From assembly GCA_005765155.1 (NCBI GenBank), contig VCCP01000005.1:4526001-4590000 (forward strand): a DNA stretch of 64,000 nucleotides, in the 5' to 3' direction. Below, in pieces: positions 12,059-23,000 of this stretch. The translations under genes were made by a program, and so were the position numbers. The DNA is from Zelopaecilomyces penicillatus (taxonomy: Eukaryota; Ascomycota; Sordariomycetes; Hypocreales; Pseudodiploosporaceae). The number at the start of each line of letters is the position of its first letter. The stretch's first letter is position 1. The notes under the pieces are model-generated. The model worked only from the letters and a program-made list of their open reading frames with translations. It was not told the DNA's origin and did not search any database.

Positions 12059-14311
12059 TCGAGCGTGTTGCTCGTGTAGGGTCGTGTTGGGTTCGTTGAC
12101 GAGGGGAGCACGTTGGGGTGTTCGACTACGGAAATGATATCCGGTGCGTGGCCACCACCTGCGCCTTCAGTGTGGTATGTATGAATCGTGCGGTCTTTGA
12201 AGGCTCCGATTGTAGACTCGACGAAACCAGACTCGTTGAGTGTGTCTGTGTGAATCAGACACTGGACGTCAAGCTCGTCGCAGACGGTTAGACAGGCGTC
12301 AATGGCAGCCGGTGTGCTGCCCCAGTCCTCATGCAGTTTGAGACCGCATGCGCCGGCCATGACCTGCTCACGTAGAGCCTGGGGAGCGCTGTCGTTACCC
12401 TTACCCGTGATGCCGACATTCAGGGGCAGCTCATCGCAGGCCCTGAGCATCTGACGCATGTAGTTCTTGCCTGGCGTGCATGTTGTTGCATTCGTGCCAG
12501 CGCTGGAGCATATTGAGCGGTTAGTATGAGATCAAACGATGAAGTCATAGCGTTGAGTATATGATGGCATAAAATGAAAACACAAGAAACAAATAAAAAG
12601 GAGATGACGATAGTGCAGGTCATGGTAAGGCAGGCTGTGAAAGTGAAGTAGGTATGGTAGGTGGTGTGATGTGATGATGATTATTTAGAAGAAGACACAA
12701 CTTGAACTGACCTTGGACCAACACCACCGCCAAGCATAGTCGTGATACCGGATGCAAGAGATTCGGTCGCCTGCTGCGGACAGATGAAGTGGATGTGTGT
12801 GTCAATACCCCCAGCCGTGATGATCTTGCCTTCGCCAGCTACGACGTCTGTGCAACTGCCCACCACCATATTGGGGGCCACGCCGTCCATGACATCTGGG
12901 TTGCCGGCCTTTCCAATGCCCACGATGTTGCCATCCTTGACGCCAATGTCGGCCTTGTAAATACCCGTCCAGTCCACGACGAGGGCGTTCGTTACTACCA
13001 TGTCGAGCGTCTCCGAATCCAGCCGACCCGAGGCCTGTCCCATACCCTCCCGCAGCGTCTTGCCGCCACCGAACTTGCACTCATCTCCATAGACAGTGTA
13101 GTCCTGCTCGACTTTAATCCAGAGATCCGTGTTGCCCAGGCGCACGAGGTCGCCCGTCGTGGGGCCGAACATTGTGGCGTAGGCGGCACGGTCCATGGAG
13201 AAGGCCGAGATCAGCCCGAGATCTACAAATGGCTCCGGCTCGTGGGCGAAGCCGGCCTGCTGCAGCTTGGCGATGATGTCGTCGATCCGGGCAGGCTTCA
13301 CGGGACCGCTGGCTAGGTTGTTGCCGCCCCGGATGACTCTGTGGCCGCCAATCTCGACCAGCGTAACTGTCTTGGAGTCGCCGGGCTCGAACCGGACCGA
13401 TGTGCCGGCAGCAATATCCAGCCTATAGCCATAGGCCTTGGCACGGTCGAACACGAGCTGCGGATTCGTTTCTATAAAATGATAGTGAGACCCAACCTGA
13501 ATCGGCCGGTCGCCTTTACTGGTAACTTGCAGCCGGATCCTGCGGCGATTCTCATTCATGGTGATCTTGGGTCCCTTGACCGCGATGACCGCGCCGGGCT
13601 GCTTCGCGGGCTCATACTCGGACTTGGGGGCTAGCGGGAATGCCGCAGGGTCAGGTATGGGAAGAAAACTGCCATAAAGCGCTCGCCGCAGATCACCGTC
13701 ATCTGAGCTGATGGGGTTATGGACGGTGACGAGATACGTGCCTGTTGGGAACGTGCCCTCCACCTGGATCTGCTTCAGCGTCGCACACACGGACGGCTGC
13801 ACATGGCGGCGGCCGAGCATCGTGGCACCAAGGCCCATGAGGTCGGCAACGGTGTGGTTACCATCGCGAATGAGTTCCTGAAGGTTGTTGGCGATGAGAG
13901 CCTAGGGGTGCCAAGGAATGAAGGAGGCTCTATGTCAGCGATGCTTTTCCTCGAGTCCGTCATGTAAGCCAAAGCTTGGCCGCGAATGCGCAAAAAGAGC
14001 ACACAATTCGACCAAGCAAGCAGCAGAGAGGGTTCAGGTTAAATTTACCGTTGCTTCGGAGTGGTTCAACTTGACACCTCTTGCCAACCGTCTTTGGGCT
14101 AGGAGGCCGACCTGAGAGATGACGAGCTTGTCGAGCTTCACGCCGCGTGTTAGTGAGGCTTCAGTGAGGGTCAATTGTGCGAGTGTTGGTTGAAACAAAT
14201 GCCAGTATTAGGCATAGAGAAATGGCAGACAGGCTAGGTGGACAGAGACTCTTTTTTCTCTCTCTCTCCTCCTCATGAGAAGCGACGCACCTCTTTGGGT
14301 ACCAACAGCAT
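11147..14311 (-). CDS. URE1: Urease (single-chain fungal type)
   Basis: Nickel enzyme hydrolysing urea to ammonia and carbamate in the cytosol. Exons on the complement are 14311-14291, 14135-14049, 13901-12712, 12502-11611 and 11467-11147: 836 residues, the usual length of fungal and plant ureases. The gamma, beta and alpha parts are fused. Metal and active-site residues are present: the HIH pair in GGIDTHIHF (about 405/407), the carbamylated Lys of GLKLHED (488), His of LIHTDT (517), His of IHTYHTEG (543) and Asp of MSSDSQAMGR (631). Exon 1 is only seven codons. It was chosen because the reading frame upstream of exon 2 is closed and this ATG is followed directly by a GTGCGT donor in the right phase. 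The accessory proteins UreD/F/G are not in the window. GATA motifs upstream suggest nitrogen control. Confidence 0.95.
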
Positions 14312-15366
14312 GGCTGCTCCTTTGGCCTCTTCCCCGGGCGCCAGACAGCAGTTTCAACACTGGGGGGTGGACTGGGTTGACTGAAGCAGACGGAATCGTG
14401 GAGTTGCAGTGAGTCAGTCAGATAAGATGGATTGAGAGAGAGAGATAAGGAATATCTGCAGCAAAAAAACGATTTCTTCCAGGGTTCCCCGACCCTCCCC
14501 ACTCGTTATCGTGGGGGTGGGGGGAGGACGGCAACTACCTGTATTTGGACATTGTACGGGCTGCAGCTGCCGTCTATTCCTAGGCGGGAAGATAACAAAG
14601 CCTCCAAGGGTTCCTTTGCAAGTTCCAATGGCGAAGTGCTGAGCAGAGCATTTCAGCCAGTGTGTTTTACATGCCACAGGGCTGCGATAAGGCGATTGAC
14701 AGGGGACGCTAAACTGCCGTATCTTCAGCTGTTGATTGGCGGGGGCTTTGAATAGCCGTGGATGGGCTGTGAAAGTGGCTTTTGGAGGGCTTGACACTTC
14801 CCTGCCCAGCCTTTACAGCTTATGCGTACCGGAACATTTCTCTCAATGAAGCCTGTGACGACCTAGCTTTGCTAGGGCCTGTTTCTCTGCTCCAAAACAG
14901 CCCCGGACTAGGCAACAGTGGGCAACATGATAAGCAATTAACCCAAGACTCCCATCATTCGTACTTTATCTCTACCAGACATGCTTGATCTGACTTCATT
15001 GAGCCATTCGCAACAAACAAGTCCCCCAGTACCTATATAGTGCCTTAAACCATATGCCAAACTAGCCCCATGTCATTCACGTCACATCTCACTGGCTGCG
15101 CAGATCCCGACCAACCAAGAATCAGCCGTTTATCCGGACACATGTATACCCATATCATCCGCAGCCAGAAAACGGGGAGGACCTGAACAAAAACCATCAT
15201 CATTACTACTTGACATGAAGTTATAAGACGCTAACCTTTTCTCCTCGGTTTAATAAAAGAGACAGCCAGAACACCGTAAAACGCCGAAGCTTCCCGAAGT
15301 TTTCCAAAGCATTGCCAAAATCTGCTTGGCTCCGCCCCCCATACCACATCCTACCTAAGGTACTGG
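14312..15366. other. Intergenic region upstream of urease
   Basis: Lies between the urease start and the 3' end of Ngg1; both genes are on the minus strand. No protein gene is supported. Open frames of about 110-127 codons here lack motifs, and some run into urease intron 1. It contains the GATA-motif cluster listed separately. Confidence 0.5.
14421..14691. promoter_or_regulatory. GATA-motif cluster upstream of urease (putative AreA/NIT2 sites)
   Basis: GATAAG or GATAAC occurs at 14421, 14444, 14591 and 14686, with an inverted copy near 14503-14507 and a further copy at 14929. All lie within about 620 nt upstream of the urease ATG. Fungal GATA factors (AreA/NIT2) activate nitrogen-catabolic genes through clustered GATA sites. 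The link to urease is inferred from position; the motif is short and chance copies are expected. Confidence 0.4.
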
Positions 15367-17424
15367 TCATTCATCTTCCACCTCCTCATCCCACTGCTCC
15401 TTTTCCTTCTTGATTAGCTCAGCCATCTCGTCAGACTTGAAGATGGAGCTGTTGGGGTCCTCTACTCTGGGGACCTTGCTGAGGCTCTCGTCGTCGAAAA
15501 CTGACCCTATCGTGTCGATCCATCGCCTGCGCCGTTCCATCAATGTCTTTGTCAAATCTCCGATTCCGGGTCTTGCTGTGCCCGCCGCTCCGCCTACAAA
15601 GTGACTGCCGCCGCCTGCACCTCCAGGGCGCTTTGTCTTTTTGCTCTTGCCCATAGTTCGTGTGCGTTTGAGATAGGCGGCCTGCACTTGAGAGTCGAGA
15701 TCCTCAAGAATTGTTTGGTATTCCTGGTGAGCCATCCGTTCCCGCACCAGTTCAGTCAGGCGCGTTTTACGAGCGCCGTTGATGAGTATCTGTTCCTTAA
15801 GCCGAGCCTGTAGATGCCGTAACCTGCCGGCGACCTCGTCGTCAAAGTGACTATCGTAGTCGCCTTCAAACCCTTCTTGCGGAAGAAAGCCAATGTGCCT
15901 CAACTCTTGCTTAAGCCGCTCATCCACTTGCGCATACTCTAGTTTTGGGTGCGTCGCCTTCTTCCAGGCCTCTGATGAAGATTCCGCCATGAACGTGGCT
16001 GGTGGTATCTGGTTGGCCTTATCCTCCGCAGTGCCATTTTGTTCGTCCCCCATTCCATCCCCGCTCATGCTAACGTCGCCGTTGGTAATCCCGTTGACCA
16101 TTGGTTTATCATCAGGCACCTGTACGCGATTTTCTGATCGGAACGCCTGCAGCAATCGTGATGCCAGGGGCCCGATGGACAGCCCGTCCGTCTCGCCAAC
16201 GCTGTCGTTCATGTTCTCAATAGTGCCACGTGGGAGATTTAGTGGCAGCTTGTCTCGATTCTGCTGCGGGGAATCAATCGACATGGCACCATCTTCCTCA
16301 GCCCAAATCTCTGAGTAGTGTCTTTTCCCACATTTCGGCATAATGAATGGAGTGACACGATCTCCTCGCTCCCGTAGAAATGCTAGATCCTCCTCAGTAA
16401 AGTGTCGGAAATACGGATCGACGTAAGTAGAAAAGGTTGAGAAATTAATTTGACTGCTTGGCTTTGCACTGCTGAAGTCTTTGTCAGGGGGATCACCGGC
16501 AATTAAATCTGCTAGATCACTCCTGGGAAATACGGCCACCGAGTAGATATGCGCCCTATCCTTCACTGACATGCCTGCATGCGTAGGCTTGATTTCGTAA
16601 ACGGTGGGATCTGGAAACGTTGATGGGTCTTCGCCAAAGGTTTGCGACTGCGGCATCTCGCGTTTTGGTGGTGCGCCTTCGTCCTCGGAGCTTTCTTCTG
16701 CTTCCCCTCCCTCCTCGGCCCCCTCCTCTCCTTTCTCATCCTTCTCTCCTTTTTTGACCTTTTCGTCCACTTCCATTGCAGATGGGGACCCTGCTGCGAT
16801 TGGAGACAGTGAGGAGCTGGCATCATCGTTATCGCGCGAGTGCTTACGCTTAGCATCCCTCAAAGGAGACGATTGTTCTAACACCAAAAATGCATGGTCA
16901 GCAGAAGTTTCTTGAAACAAACAAACGAAAAAGCGCATATAAAGATCATCTTTGGGGGAAATGTATAGTGCCATACCGTGATTGCCACCCTCCGAAGGGA
17001 GCAGGGTGTCGGAGCCCTTCTTCCTCTTATGCTTTGACTTCTTGCTATCCTGGTCTCCATCGACACGCATGCGATCAAAGTCGTCGGGGCGTCGTTTCCG
17101 CTCATCTGCCAAATATCGCATTCCTCGGTCATAGAATGTGGAGCGCTTTTCCATGATGTTAACAAGGCTTTTCAGCTTCTCAAGCATGGCATCTACACTT
17201 TTGGAATCGGGAACTGTTGCGTTGAAGGCGCCTGGATCTACTAGATCATCGTACGTCAGATTCGGAAACAATATGACTCGTGTATTGAGGTAATCTGGGT
17301 CGTAGAACTCCTGTGGTGGCAAGCTGGATGTCGGAACTGGCACCGGTGTCGAGTTGCGACTCGGTTTGGGCAAGGCCGATGCATTCTTCTTGCTGGTGCC
17401 CTTCTGGCCAGCTGCGGGAGGCAT
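15367..17424 (-). CDS. NGG1: Ngg1/Ada3, SAGA histone acetyltransferase module subunit
   Basis: Homolog of yeast Ngg1 (Ada3), the scaffold joining Gcn5 and Ada2 in the SAGA and ADA complexes in the nucleus. The C-terminal block carries the Ada3 family signature: a helical region around EYQTILEDLDSQVQAAYLKR, then a basic GKSKKTKRPG segment and ERRRRWIDTIGSVF. The N-terminal half is low complexity, with a Lys-rich cluster (KKSKHKRKKG) and an acidic Glu-rich tract. The frame is open for 685 codons, but a good intron is embedded at 16976-16878: donor GTATGG, branch TGCTGAC, acceptor TTAG, 99 nt and in phase. Removing it gives 652 residues and joins GGNH to EQSSPLRD. The hydrophobic peptide it would encode is out of character with its surroundings, so I favour the spliced form. 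Confidence 0.88.
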   Translation of the reverse strand: MPPAAGQKGTSKKNASALPKPSRNSTPVPVPTSSLPPQEFYDPDYLNTRVILFPNLTYDDLVDPGAFNATVPDSKSVDAMLEKLKSLVNIMEKRSTFYDRGMRYLADERKRRPDDFDRMRVDGDQDSKKSKHKRKKGSDTLLPSEGGNHGMALYISPKDDLYMRFFVCLFQETSADHAFLVLEQSSPLRDAKRKHSRDNDDASSSLSPIAAGSPSAMEVDEKVKKGEKDEKGEEGAEEGGEAEESSEDEGAPPKREMPQSQTFGEDPSTFPDPTVYEIKPTHAGMSVKDRAHIYSVAVFPRSDLADLIAGDPPDKDFSSAKPSSQINFSTFSTYVDPYFRHFTEEDLAFLRERGDRVTPFIMPKCGKRHYSEIWAEEDGAMSIDSPQQNRDKLPLNLPRGTIENMNDSVGETDGLSIGPLASRLLQAFRSENRVQVPDDKPMVNGITNGDVSMSGDGMGDEQNGTAEDKANQIPPATFMAESSSEAWKKATHPKLEYAQVDERLKQELRHIGFLPQEGFEGDYDSHFDDEVAGRLRHLQARLKEQILINGARKTRLTELVRERMAHQEYQTILEDLDSQVQAAYLKRTRTMGKSKKTKRPGGAGGGSHFVGGAAGTARPGIGDLTKTLMERRRRWIDTIGSVFDDESLSKVPRVEDPNSSIFKSDEMAELIKKEKEQWDEEVEDE

Positions 17425-18322
17425 GGTGGCGCGCCTCGATGTAGTTCTTCGGGCAAAGTATGTCGAGATGGAAATGCGATTCCTGGATTAGTTTCGTCAA
17501 CTTGGGCGTGGCATGAGGTCCAGCGCAAATGGCACTGTCGCGTCAGGACGTCATCCAGGCGCTGCTCTGATTGGCGCCAACGGTTGTCGACAAGGGATAT
17601 TATTGTTTCGCTGCCTGCGATCAGCCTCGGGAGACGGAATAGTGAATCTTCCGATCACTATCAGCTGCCTACTGAGGATGTGCTCCACCCTGACATAATC
17701 AAAGCCTCCACGTCAACACTTGCAGCCAAAGCCAGGCTTGGCAGGGTGTTTTACTTCATACAGGCAATAATGGCTGTGGTTATTAGTCTTTCTATCCTAG
17801 ACAACAAGATTAAACAGCATTTGACATGATTGAAAGCAAGTTAGAATAAACAAAACTAGTTTCAAAGAACAGCAGGTGCTATTTTTCTATTCTGCGAGCA
17901 ATACTTCTCTGTGCCGACCGATGTTGCGTGAACGCTCAAGTCAGTGAAGTTCGGTCGGTTGGGATACCGAAAGCTAATGCAGGACGCCATGTGCAGGTAC
18001 AGGTACTAGGCCATGCTAGCGGCACAACTTGTGAGAACAAGTCGTTGTACCTACATTCTATAGGATGACCCTGCAGCCCCCACTCCATGCCCTGAGCAAA
18101 CATTAACCAATCCAATGCAATTATTACCTACTCCCCGCCGTAATAACCAGCGATCAGCTCCCTGTACTGACCAACTGACCTACCTAATTGCGACCCTAGC
18201 TCCAAAGCTAAGGAAGATGCTACCTTGACTCAGTTGGTTTCCCTTTTCTAATCTGTTGTCTGGTTAATCCATCTCGTCCATATGTCGACACGACCCTTCT
18301 TTCCGATTGCGACTTCAACGCC
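17425..18322. other. Divergent promoter region, NGG1 / GH47 mannosidase
   Basis: About 0.9 kb between two divergently transcribed genes. No coding signal or convincing TATA box was recognised. It presumably contains both promoters. Confidence 0.5.
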
Positions 18323-20098
18323 GTGAACATGGTGGCCGGCAAGAGGAAGTTCATCGCCGGGATCTTAGCCCTTTTCACCGTCGTTGCGCTGTGGCAGGGC
18401 TTCGGGAATGCGAACAGGGACCTGCCACTACATACAGACTCGACCGGCTCAGGCGGCCAAGTCCACTTCCCCCAAGATGACTTTGTGTGGCGGAAGATCA
18501 AGCAACACTATCCTGTGAAGACATTTATACCCCTACCTAGGCGAAAGGTCGATCGACTACCCAAGGTCCAGGCAGAATTCAGGGAGGAGACTGCAGCCGA
18601 CAAGGAGACACGCCTAAAACGACAATCGTCTATCAAAGCTGCATTTGGACGGTCCTGGGAGGCATACAAAAAGCATGCTTGGCTTCGTGACGAGTTGACG
18701 CCCGTCAGTGGCAAGGAAAAGGATCCCTTTGGTGGATGGGGGGCCACACTTATCGACTCGTTGGACACATTATGGATCATGGACATGAATGATGAGTTTG
18801 CTCTGGCTGTCGACGCAGTCCATCACAACATATCGTTCGCAACCACCAAAGCCGAGCAGATCAACGTTTTCGAGACAACCATTCGATTTTTGGGCGGTCT
18901 GCTGTCTGCCTACGACTTGAGCGGTGAGAGACGACTACTGTTCAAAGCCAGGGATGTGGGCGATATGCTGTACAAGGCCTTCGATACACCGAACCATTTA
19001 CCCGTTACGAGGTGGGACCTACACGCCGCAGCACGGGGTGAGAAGCAAACCGCATCGTCCGCCGCTCTGGTAGCCGAGCTCGGCTCTCTGAGTATGGAGT
19101 TCACCCGCTTGAGCATCGTTACAGGAGACCCCAAGTACTACGACGCCGTGCAGCGCATTGCGGAGCTCTTCCTTGCTTCTCAGAAGAAAACCAAATTGCC
19201 AGGCATGTGGCCACTTGTTGTCAACGCCGCGGAGCAGAAGCTGGATGGGGGGATCGACTTTTCTCTTGGAGCCATGGCAGACAGCGTGTACGAGTATCTG
19301 GTCAAAATGGTAGCTCTTTTGGGCGACCGGGACTCCATCTATCGAGGTATGTATCTGAGCAGTATAGATGCCGCACAGGAGCGCTTGTTCTTTCGCCCCA
19401 TGGTTCCAGGGGCAGACGATATTCTCTTCTCTGGGGAAGTGCGCATTTCTGAAAACAAGATGGCATTACAGTCAACAACGGGACATCTTACATGCTTCGT
19501 CGGCGGCATGCTCGCCTTAGGCGGGCAAATTATGGCTAAAAAGGCGCATGTAGACATGGGAGGCAAGTTTACAAAGGGCTGCATCTGGGCGTACCACAAC
19601 ATGAAGACAGGCGTGATGCCAGAAACATTTCATCTAGTTCCCTGTGCTGACGTGGCCTCATGTGCCTGGAACGAAACTCAATGGCATGACGCAATCGGAA
19701 AGGAACACAACATTGGAGATGCTGAAGGAACCATCAGCGCCCATCGACTACCGAAAGGGTTCACCAAAATCTCTGACCCGAGGTATCTACTTCGACCCGA
19801 GGCAATTGAAAGCGTTTTTGTCATGTACCGTGTCACGGGCGACCCGTTCTGGCGAGAGAAGGCTTGGGAGATGTGGACTTCGATTGAGAACACGACGCGC
19901 ACCGACCTGGCCTACAGCGCTGTCAAGGATGTCAACCTTGGCGAAGGAGACAAGGTCGGACACCTGGACTCGATGGAGAGTTTCTGGATGGGTGAAACGT
20001 TGAAGTACTTTTACTTGATCTTCTCAGAGCCTGGGTTGGTGAATTTGAATGAGTGGGTGTTCAATACGGAGGCCCATCCGTTCAAGCGACTGGGTTAA
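18323..20098 (+). CDS. Class I alpha-1,2-mannosidase (GH47), type II membrane protein
   Basis: Trims alpha-1,2-linked mannose from N-glycans in the ER or Golgi. Single exon, 591 residues. A short basic N-terminus and one hydrophobic anchor (residues 10-28, FIAGILALFTVVALW...) give type II topology, followed by a stem and a catalytic domain from about residue 105. GH47 landmarks are in order: GGWGATLIDSLDTLWIM (138-153), FETTIRFLGGLLSAYDL, the cysteines of TCFVGG and KGCIWAY that form the family disulphide, RPEAIESVFVMYRVTGD, MESFWMGETLKYFYLIF and the terminal NTEAHP with the calcium-binding threonine. A second in-frame ATG two codons downstream (18329) could equally be the start. Family assignment is firm; the precise compartment is inferred. 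Confidence 0.94.
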   Translation: MNMVAGKRKFIAGILALFTVVALWQGFGNANRDLPLHTDSTGSGGQVHFPQDDFVWRKIKQHYPVKTFIPLPRRKVDRLPKVQAEFREETAADKETRLKRQSSIKAAFGRSWEAYKKHAWLRDELTPVSGKEKDPFGGWGATLIDSLDTLWIMDMNDEFALAVDAVHHNISFATTKAEQINVFETTIRFLGGLLSAYDLSGERRLLFKARDVGDMLYKAFDTPNHLPVTRWDLHAAARGEKQTASSAALVAELGSLSMEFTRLSIVTGDPKYYDAVQRIAELFLASQKKTKLPGMWPLVVNAAEQKLDGGIDFSLGAMADSVYEYLVKMVALLGDRDSIYRGMYLSSIDAAQERLFFRPMVPGADDILFSGEVRISENKMALQSTTGHLTCFVGGMLALGGQIMAKKAHVDMGGKFTKGCIWAYHNMKTGVMPETFHLVPCADVASCAWNETQWHDAIGKEHNIGDAEGTISAHRLPKGFTKISDPRYLLRPEAIESVFVMYRVTGDPFWREKAWEMWTSIENTTRTDLAYSAVKDVNLGEGDKVGHLDSMESFWMGETLKYFYLIFSEPGLVNLNEWVFNTEAHPFKRLG

Positions 20099-23000
20099 TG
20101 GAAGCAAGGTATATGATGACGGGTTTCATGGGGTTTATGTATAATGGCTCGTTTCATGTTTACAATTGGGCCGTGAAATTGGGAAATTGGTAAACTGTAT
20201 GGCGTTCACGGGGGTAATGAATAAATTGGGTTAAGCACAAGTTGCTTTTTAAAACAAGTCGAGATGGCATATATGCTATGCGGAATTCTCTCGAAGTCCC
20301 CATCGTCTTGTCGCTCACCCAACGTGGAATTGCCTCAGAGCAATTTCGGCGTGAGATGAACTGACTGTTGTGATTGGTGCTGTTAGCACACTAGGTGCCT
20401 CACCACATATTCATGCCAATAGACACCGATCGCAGACACCGCCGTGGTTTGCCTGCAATAATATCAACACACAGCGTCATATTAATTACTTATCAAAAAT
20501 GAGTAAATGCTGGCTCGAGCGTAGCTTGCTAGAAATGATTGCGTAAGAAGAGGGTAATGAGATTGGATGCCTACGGCTTTATGCTTGGCCTTTCCATTAT
20601 GTATTGAAACGACTGGCTCTTACAAAACCAGATATGTCACGACATGGTCAAAGAGTATGGCAACACATTGATGTGCAATGAAGATCTTTAAAATGACGAC
20701 TACAGAGTGACTAGAATGAGTTCGTATTGGCAGACGTGAAAGCTCATGGTGATTTCTGTGTCAAGTTTAAGAGTATTAGAAATGGAGCAACCTTTGCCAT
20801 GTAGATGCATCATGGACTGCTTATAATTAAACAGTCTATAATTGTCCCCAAAGAGCTGCAGCTAATTCATTACCACCGATTTCTATTTGGTCGATTTCGT
20901 CTAATCGGACTATGCATGTTCCAGGGTTGGTTGAGTAGTGTGGCACTAGTTTCTGGCAGGTATGAGAACTGTCTGTTTCAGCAGACTTGTTCTGTGCAGC
21001 TGATGTATCACGAGTATAATCTAAGATGTATTCATGGGGATCTGACGCCATTATAGCTGACTGGCGTCAACAGACGTTGAGGTTTGCGGGTAGTAAGAGC
21101 TGAGGATGTTTACCTGGGAGGCACATTTGTACTGGAAGTGAACATTCTCTACATTACGGTTATGAGATATACACTTGTTGAGGATGTAATATTCACGTTG
21201 CACGAATTGGCATGTCTCTGTTAGAAGCGCTGAAACTTACAGCTCTCTCATGGTTATGGTTACTGGCAAAGGAAGTCTACTTAGCTAAACTTGGGACTAT
21301 TTGTGGGGTGTTGGAAAGGCCACAAGCAATAATAAATAATAGACTGAGTCCTTGTGCTGAGAAAACCAAGATGCCAGAGGGGAGCAAACTAGTGCCGCCT
21401 TCCAGATGTCAAAAGTCAGCTACATATATCGGCCTACAAACCGAGTGGTTATTGAAGATTTGCTGATTTAATGAGTACGCGAAATTTATTTTAAACAGTT
21501 GGTTATTTCTTGAGAAAGCTCTTCATTATATAATCATGGACTAAGTAGTGTATAATTCCCGCTCACTTACAATTGACTCACTGACATGTGCTACCAAGGA
21601 TCCTAGAATTTACAGCCCAGAAATGGACGAGATTCTGGAACTAATTCCTTATAATGCTCCCGAAAAGTATCGCGATTGAGCATCCAACTCTCAAAAGCGC
21701 ATTCAAGGATGATACTTGTGGGCGTTTTAGGGAGTGAGTGTACTGCGAATTGATGCGTCGAATTAAATGGCATAGGAATACATCATCGCTGGATCATTAC
21801 CCGGCACAATGCCGTTTGTTGGTCCTGGCTGTACAAGTAGGTATATGTTGATGAGCCCCTGCTTCGAAAGAATTGCATGCTATGAGGTTTGAAGTGATGC
21901 ACTATCTAGGTCGAAACGGCCTTCCATATCGGGCGTGCAGCCATTGAGGTTGGCTTTAAAGCTGTCGGAAAGGTTCCATACGATGGATACTCCAATGTGT
22001 AAGGGGGACTATGGATTACACGGATAGGCTATCACCACCACACATTTGCTGGTGATGGTTACCTAGTTTGCCACAACTTTGCCGGTGTTGCTTCGAATTA
22101 GAACAGTATTGCCTCAACCGTGGAGTCGAAACAAGGCCACAGTAGTAAAAACACCACCTACCCTTTGCGATTGAGATTTAAATTTGATCAGCACCAAGTT
22201 TAGTAGATGCTCTGTTACTGTGATTTGGCGGTCGATGTTAGCAAATTATGCAGCTTCATTTTTAATCGTAAAAATATATTCACAGCTATTAAGTGACGGC
22301 ACTACTGCTAGACGGAAATGCACTCAAATAAATTCGTCTATTATAATGGTGGAACTATGTTAGATAATGACTCGCATGTGTTCTTCGCCGATTCAAAATG
22401 GTTACCATTCCCATAGAGTGTTCTAGTACGTGTGTTCACGGGCTCGATACTTGCCACTCAAGTTCACATATAAATAAGCCCGTACTGCTTCGAACCTTAC
22501 CTAGTTCCTGGACTTCTGTGGGGATAAATGCCGGCGCTTCTGTATGAAAAAGACTGATGAGAACCGTCTCTCATGGCAAGCCATGGGTGATGTTTTCATC
22601 TTTGGTCACCGCATTCTCTCTACAGATGGCAGAATTGGTATCAGTGTGTCAAATTTTGGCATAGAGATCTACAGAGTACGGAGTTGCCCGACATACTGAT
22701 TCACAAGCATCGAAAGTCTAGGTTAACGCCATCAAGCCCAACTTTTGCCAATCTGGATTCCATGCCATCTCCAATCTTTGACTACTTCAGATATGGGAAG
22801 CGGGCGGTCTTGTCTATTGATACACGGAGTATCCGCGGCCACGGACTTTTGTCAAACAAGCGCTGTAACTGGTAAAAGCTCCGAACACGAGGGCCGCAAG
22901 ATGAAGTTGATGCCAAGATGCTGGTGTCAGGGCCGCACGCGCGCTGCGAGCTGATGATGCAAGGAGCAAAGGCAGAATACATCATACATAGGCTATTGAA

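Noticed and set aside
14161..14502. 113-codon open frame upstream of urease as a separate gene or urease N-terminus
   Set aside because: It ends out of frame with urease and overlaps the proposed intron 1; no motif.
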